Both the position numbers and the translations under genes were made by a program. The notes beneath the pieces were generated by a model. It worked only from the letters and a program-made list of their open reading frames with translations, did not search any database and was not told the origin of the DNA. From Phaeodactylibacter sp. (GTDB lineage Bacteria > Bacteroidota > Bacteroidia > Chitinophagales > Saprospiraceae), in contig NZ_JALEGS010000026.1 of assembly GCF_022763345.1 (NCBI RefSeq), positions 1 to 44,631 of the forward strand: 44,631 nucleotides of DNA, read 5' to 3'. Positions 43,685-44,631 of this stretch are shown here, piece after piece (position 1 is the first letter of the stretch; the number at the start of each line of letters is the position of its first letter).

Positions 43685-44134
43685 TTGACACTAAAATCTA
43701 TTTATCTTAAAACCCTCGGCCGCCTCCTCCCCTCCGACTACTTCGCCCGCCGCTACCCCGTCTCCGTCAAAGGCCTCTGCTGCATGGACGGTAAGGTCAT
43801 CCTCCTGCGCAACGAGCGCGGCGAGTGGGACTTCCCCGGCGGCAAGCTCGAAGGCCGGGAGTCCCTCACCGAGTGCCTGCGCCGCGAGATATACGAAGAG
43901 CTCGGCATCGCCGTCACCGTAGGCCCCCTCCTCCAAGCCACCACCCTGCGCATCCTGCGCCAAGTCAACGTGGTGGTCCTCCTATACAAATGTTACACCC
44001 AAGCCCCTCCCAGCGCCCTCCGGCTGAGCGGCGAGAATTTTGAACTCCGCCTTTTCCCGGTGGAAGAAGCCCTGCAGCTGCGGTTGCCCCCAGCATACCA
44101 GGCCGCTTTGCGGTCGGTGGTGGAGGCTAGGTAG
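43685..44134 (+). CDS. NUDIX hydrolase
   Basis: A 149-residue protein with a complete NUDIX box, GGKLEGRESLTECLRREIYE followed by ELGI. This holds the REXXEE metal-binding helix. The substrate cannot be read; nucleoside diphosphate sugars or oxidised nucleotides are typical. TTG 43685 is the assumed start, in a repeat tract without a ribosome binding site. It may be unrelated to polysaccharide synthesis. GC-rich codon use matches the right-hand flank. Confidence 0.85.
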   Translation: MTLKSIYLKTLGRLLPSDYFARRYPVSVKGLCCMDGKVILLRNERGEWDFPGGKLEGRESLTECLRREIYEELGIAVTVGPLLQATTLRILRQVNVVVLLYKCYTQAPPSALRLSGENFELRLFPVEEALQLRLPPAYQAALRSVVEAR

Positions 44135-44261
44135 GCTGGGCTGGGCGAAACCCCGCCGAGGTTAAGGTTGGTCCCGGGCAAGGTCCAGCCGAGGTTGAGG
44201 TTGAGCACCAGCCAGCGTCCTCCATGGGTACGGCCGCTTTGCGACCGCCCCGGCAGACCCA

Positions 44262-44492
44262 CCACAGCCAATGCCCCATAGGGGCAAAATGTCGGTAACT
44301 CCAAAGACCAACCCATGCCTCGTGCCGTAGGTACGAAATGTGAAAGCCCGGAGACCCACCGACCGGCAACACTAGTATTCCAGGACCACCCCAACGAGCA
44401 CGCCCGGCGAAAGGACCGACTCCGTATAAAACTACGTCGGACGGCGAGAGCGCCGGGCGAGACAGCCCCACCACCGGCAACGCTCGCCCCCA
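44262..44492 (+). repeat. Long intergenic repeat R1, right copy
   Basis: This copy has the same order of blocks as 159-362: CCACAGCCAATGCCCC, the hairpin GCCCC-ATA-GGGGC, CGTGCCGTAGGTACGAAATG, the 57-nt hairpin and GGCAACGCTCGCCCC. It is in direct orientation. Together the copies bracket the locus at a spacing of about 44.1 kb. No gene is present. Confidence 0.8.
44402..44458. repeat. 57-nt hairpin repeat, right copy
   Basis: Arms GCCCGGCG (44402-44409) and CGCCGGGC (44451-44458) flank the same inner stems as 270-326. One base differs visibly, an A to G change in an unpaired part. Confidence 0.75.
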
Positions 44493-44534
44493 AGCCATAC
44501 CCCCGGCAGACCCAGCCCCGAAGACCCCGCCTGC

Positions 44535-44631
44535 CCCCCGGCATTGCAGCGTTTAGGGAAAATCGCGGAGGAGCGGCGTTCACGCAGTGACGTGGATACA
44601 CTGTTTGAGCCCAAACGCCCAATCACCTGAA
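44535..44631. repeat. Structured repeat R2, copy 3 (truncated by window end)
   Basis: It begins GCATTGCAGCGTTTA, has a 5' arm starting GGGAAAATCGCG, then TACACTGTTTGAGCCC and the CACCTGAA landmark. The 3' arm lies beyond the window, so its complementarity cannot be tested. Confidence 0.65.

Overview
The window is a chromosomal surface-polysaccharide (capsule or exopolysaccharide) locus from a member of the Bacteroidota, most likely a Saprospiria or Lewinella-like marine lineage. That placement is inferred from the gene families (lipoprotein Wza-type exporter followed by a fused Wzc kinase, S23-type four-helix-bundle genes, TupA-like and sugar-transfer-associated ATP-grasp proteins, WbqC), the scarcity of Shine-Dalgarno sites and the style of the intergenic repeats. 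No rRNA, tRNA or CRISPR array is visible. Almost all genes lie on the + strand, many with 4 to 26 base overlaps.

Layout. Bases 1-1745 hold no gene but a dense set of hairpin-forming repeats. Parts of the same repeats recur in direct orientation at 44262-44631, so the locus is bracketed by them. At 1746-6825 lie a UDP-glucuronate 4-epimerase-like gene, a four-helix-bundle gene, the Wza-type exporter and the Wzc-type tyrosine kinase, whose C-terminal Tyr cluster is encoded by a GGGTAT microsatellite. A complete IS256-family element with an 8-bp target duplication (6885-8226) separates these from an ABC-type flippase at 8474-10198. The variable core at 10.2-31.4 kb is mostly AT-rich. It encodes a VioA-like aminotransferase, WbqC protein, methyltransferase, sulfotransferase, a GT2, a complete NeuB-NeuC-NeuA sialic-acid pathway, a pyruvyltransferase-like protein, a probable sialyltransferase, a TupA-like ATP-grasp protein, an EpsG/Wzy-like polymerase, several GT4 enzymes and a GDP-mannose 3,5-epimerase-like enzyme. 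Relics of ISL3- and IS4-family elements interrupt it.

From about 31.5 to 38.6 kb, base composition becomes GC-richer. A tightly overlapped module there contains two paralogous NodB-like deacetylases, the initiating phosphoglycosyl transferase, three further ATP-grasp proteins and a CapA/PgsA-like protein. This looks like machinery for N-deacetylation plus amide-type (amino-acid or peptide) decoration of a glycan. Bases 38.6-41.5 kb hold a frameshifted YdcF-like gene, an Xre/GIY-YIG-like cassette and remnants of toxin-antitoxin genes (BrnT and PIN fragments). Bases 41.7-44.1 kb hold a 105-bp tandem repeat that duplicates the start of the downstream EpsN/PglE-like aminotransferase, that gene, a second four-helix-bundle gene and a NUDIX hydrolase.

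Inferred function: nucleotide sugars (UDP-GalA, a dTDP- or UDP-4-amino sugar, CMP-sialic acid, GDP-L-galactose type) are assembled on a lipid by the PglC/EpsL-like transferase and the glycosyltransferases. The product is flipped by the ABC protein, polymerised by the EpsG-like protein and exported by Wza/Wzc. It would be an acidic polymer modified by sulfate, pyruvate and perhaps amide-linked groups. The most unusual signals are non-coding: a repeat whose 22-bp stem differs between copies but stays complementary, the 105-bp start-codon duplications with only synonymous differences, and inverted G-rich/C-rich tracts around both four-helix-bundle genes.
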